Shown here: piece after piece, positions 63,171-64,000 of the stretch | Numbering within the stretch: the stretch's first letter is position 1 | Layout: the number at the start of each line of letters is the position of its first letter | Assembly: GCA_963513935.1 (NCBI GenBank) | Contig: OY740774.1 | Location: 25,067,949-25,131,948 of the forward strand | Reading direction: 5' to 3' | Length of the DNA stretch: 64,000 nt | Origin: Aphrophora alni | Lineage: Eukaryota; Arthropoda; Insecta; Hemiptera; Aphrophoridae | The notes under the pieces: model-generated | The model's input: only the letters and a program-made list of their open reading frames with translations | The model's database searches: none | What the model was told of the DNA's origin: nothing | Translations under genes and position numbers: made by a program

Positions 63171-64000
63171 TTGATGACTCCAATATTTATAAGGGCGAAT
63201 GGAAAACCATGATCTATGGTGTTCAAGTAATTCTTGAGGACCTCATTACGTAGGTTAAGTTCTGCTTCATCAATACAATATCTATAAGATTTGTAATACA
63301 CGTGAAAAAGTCATGATTTGAGTAAACCTGGTTATTTTATTTTATTGTGCAATTATAGGTAAGAGACGTGTTCATTTTCCAGTTAATGTTAGATTTCAAG
63401 TGGTATTGTGGTCATAATTCGGTTGATTACCAGATCAAATAGACTGTCTAATTCTGGGGCTGAGAGGAATTAGCTAATCCCAAGTGACATTTGTATGCAT
63501 TGTAGTTCCATATAATCTGTCTTTCTGTAAAGATAGCTCATTTCTTTTTTATGATATAATTTTTTTTCAATTGTTTTGGTACTTTTTGCACCTGTTAATT
63601 CGTTTTAATTGTAATATTGCCATAAATGGGGATACTATTACCTATGTTACAAAATATATTGAAAAATATGCTGTGACTAGTGTATTGCTTACGTAGTTTA
63701 GGGGTTCATGTAACTATATACAATTTTTACATGACTCGTTCAATTCAAATTAGTTTTTATGCTTTACTATTTACTTAATAACAATTTTTAATGTACTACT
63801 TAAACCGTGGAGTCTTTGTTTTAGATGTTTATATCCTTTTCTTCTTTTCCTACATAATAAAAAAAAAAAAAATAAAGGATTATATTGGTACAACAGTACA
63901 CGTCAAAGTAGTAATTGTGTGGTGGTGCCACATCTTAAACTTGTTGTAGTCAACCATATACTGAGTTAGATTGTATCAGGTTGGTTGGGTTTTAGTTCGG
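63171..64000 (-). mobile_element. Older minus-strand PLE copy, cut by the window end
   Basis: It is the same as 51465-52290 at an offset of about 11,710 bases, including the ribozyme-less A/T-rich replacement (~63835-63880). The array continues past the window. Confidence 0.8.

Larger units (their letters stand above)
11835..64000. mobile_element. Composite array of decayed Penelope-like elements in both orientations
   Basis: Nearly every base from here to the window end belongs to fragments of one PLE family. The recurring parts, in element order, are as follows. First is a terminal region with a hammerhead-like motif. An N-terminal block (EAELNL.NKGL) follows. RT blocks come next: a YTNVPI-like motif, GLAMGSYISGIFADILLHEI, and a catalytic dyad followed by NLHV. 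Last are a GIY-YIG domain (YTRSGVYKI ... ICQTGRNFKPRFKEH) and a short C-terminal tail. All copies carry many stops and frameshifts. Orientation alternates, and boundaries between fragments are shared among copies, so the array grew by duplication of already rearranged DNA. PLE tandem and inverted arrangements are known; the family name is inferred from motifs only. Confidence 0.85.

Noticed and set aside
26451..64000. Repeated small frames of 60-85 codons in each unit (e.g. 26118, 30760, 31315, 40247, 45115 and 60943) as a conserved small-protein family
   Set aside because: They are conserved only because the DNA units are recent duplicates. They are antisense or out-of-frame shadows of decayed PLE sequence, and their Phe/Leu-rich content is what reversed A-rich coding gives.
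26451..64000. CRISPR-like or phage-like repeat system
   Set aside because: The units are 4-5 kb, with retroelement content and alternating orientation. There are no short direct repeats with unique spacers and no cas-like genes.

Overview
The window looks like repeat-rich, AT-rich animal chromatin, most likely from an insect or another arthropod. The evidence is a Jockey-clade non-LTR retrotransposon, Penelope-like elements (PLEs) with GIY-YIG endonucleases, and single-copy stretches with metazoan splice and promoter signals. I cannot name the species. I see no bacterial-style genes, operons, CRISPR array, tRNA or rRNA.

Layout. (1) 1-4550: a nearly complete Jockey-type element on the + strand. 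Its ORF1 (three CCHC-type zinc knuckles) is broken by an indel in an A homopolymer. Its ORF2 (APE-type endonuclease plus reverse transcriptase) is intact. (2) 4551-5280: about seven diverged copies of a ~115-bp AT-rich satellite, apparently the target the Jockey element landed in. (3) 5281-11834: the only mostly single-copy stretch. It holds a candidate minus-strand promoter with a non-coding first exon (7105-7260), a candidate 58-nt internal exon (10703-10760), microsatellites, and a decayed PLE of a second type (8590-9330). (4) 11835-64000: more than 50 kb built almost wholly from decayed PLE fragments in both orientations. They are arranged as inverted repeats and, from ~26.45 kb on, as a tandem series of 4.05-4.97-kb units. 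Each unit is a plus-strand PLE half (ribozyme-like motif, N-terminal region, RT, GIY-YIG) joined tail-to-tail to a minus-strand half.

The array has a readable history. Units at 31.1-40.6 kb share an 85-bp deletion. Units from 44.9 kb on share a deletion of the RT core. The 51.5-kb and 63.2-kb regions repeat at 11.71 kb, which is higher-order structure. One unit was hit by a 5'-truncated Jockey-family copy with a 12-bp target-site duplication and a poly(A) tail. No PLE copy in the window retains an intact reverse transcriptase reading frame.

The most interesting signal is a ~42-nt motif that recurs in the PLE terminal regions. It has the layout of a minimal type I hammerhead ribozyme: stem I GTCAT/ATGAC, a CTGANGA box, stem II, a GAAAC box, a very short stem III, and GTA. 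Two copies (17674-17715 + and 19486-19527 -) keep every core nucleotide. About ten others in the array have lost core bases but keep the stem I pairing. PLE hammerheads are known, so the new points are the copy-by-copy decay series and its place inside a large palindromic, satellite-like PLE array that could yield double-stranded RNA.
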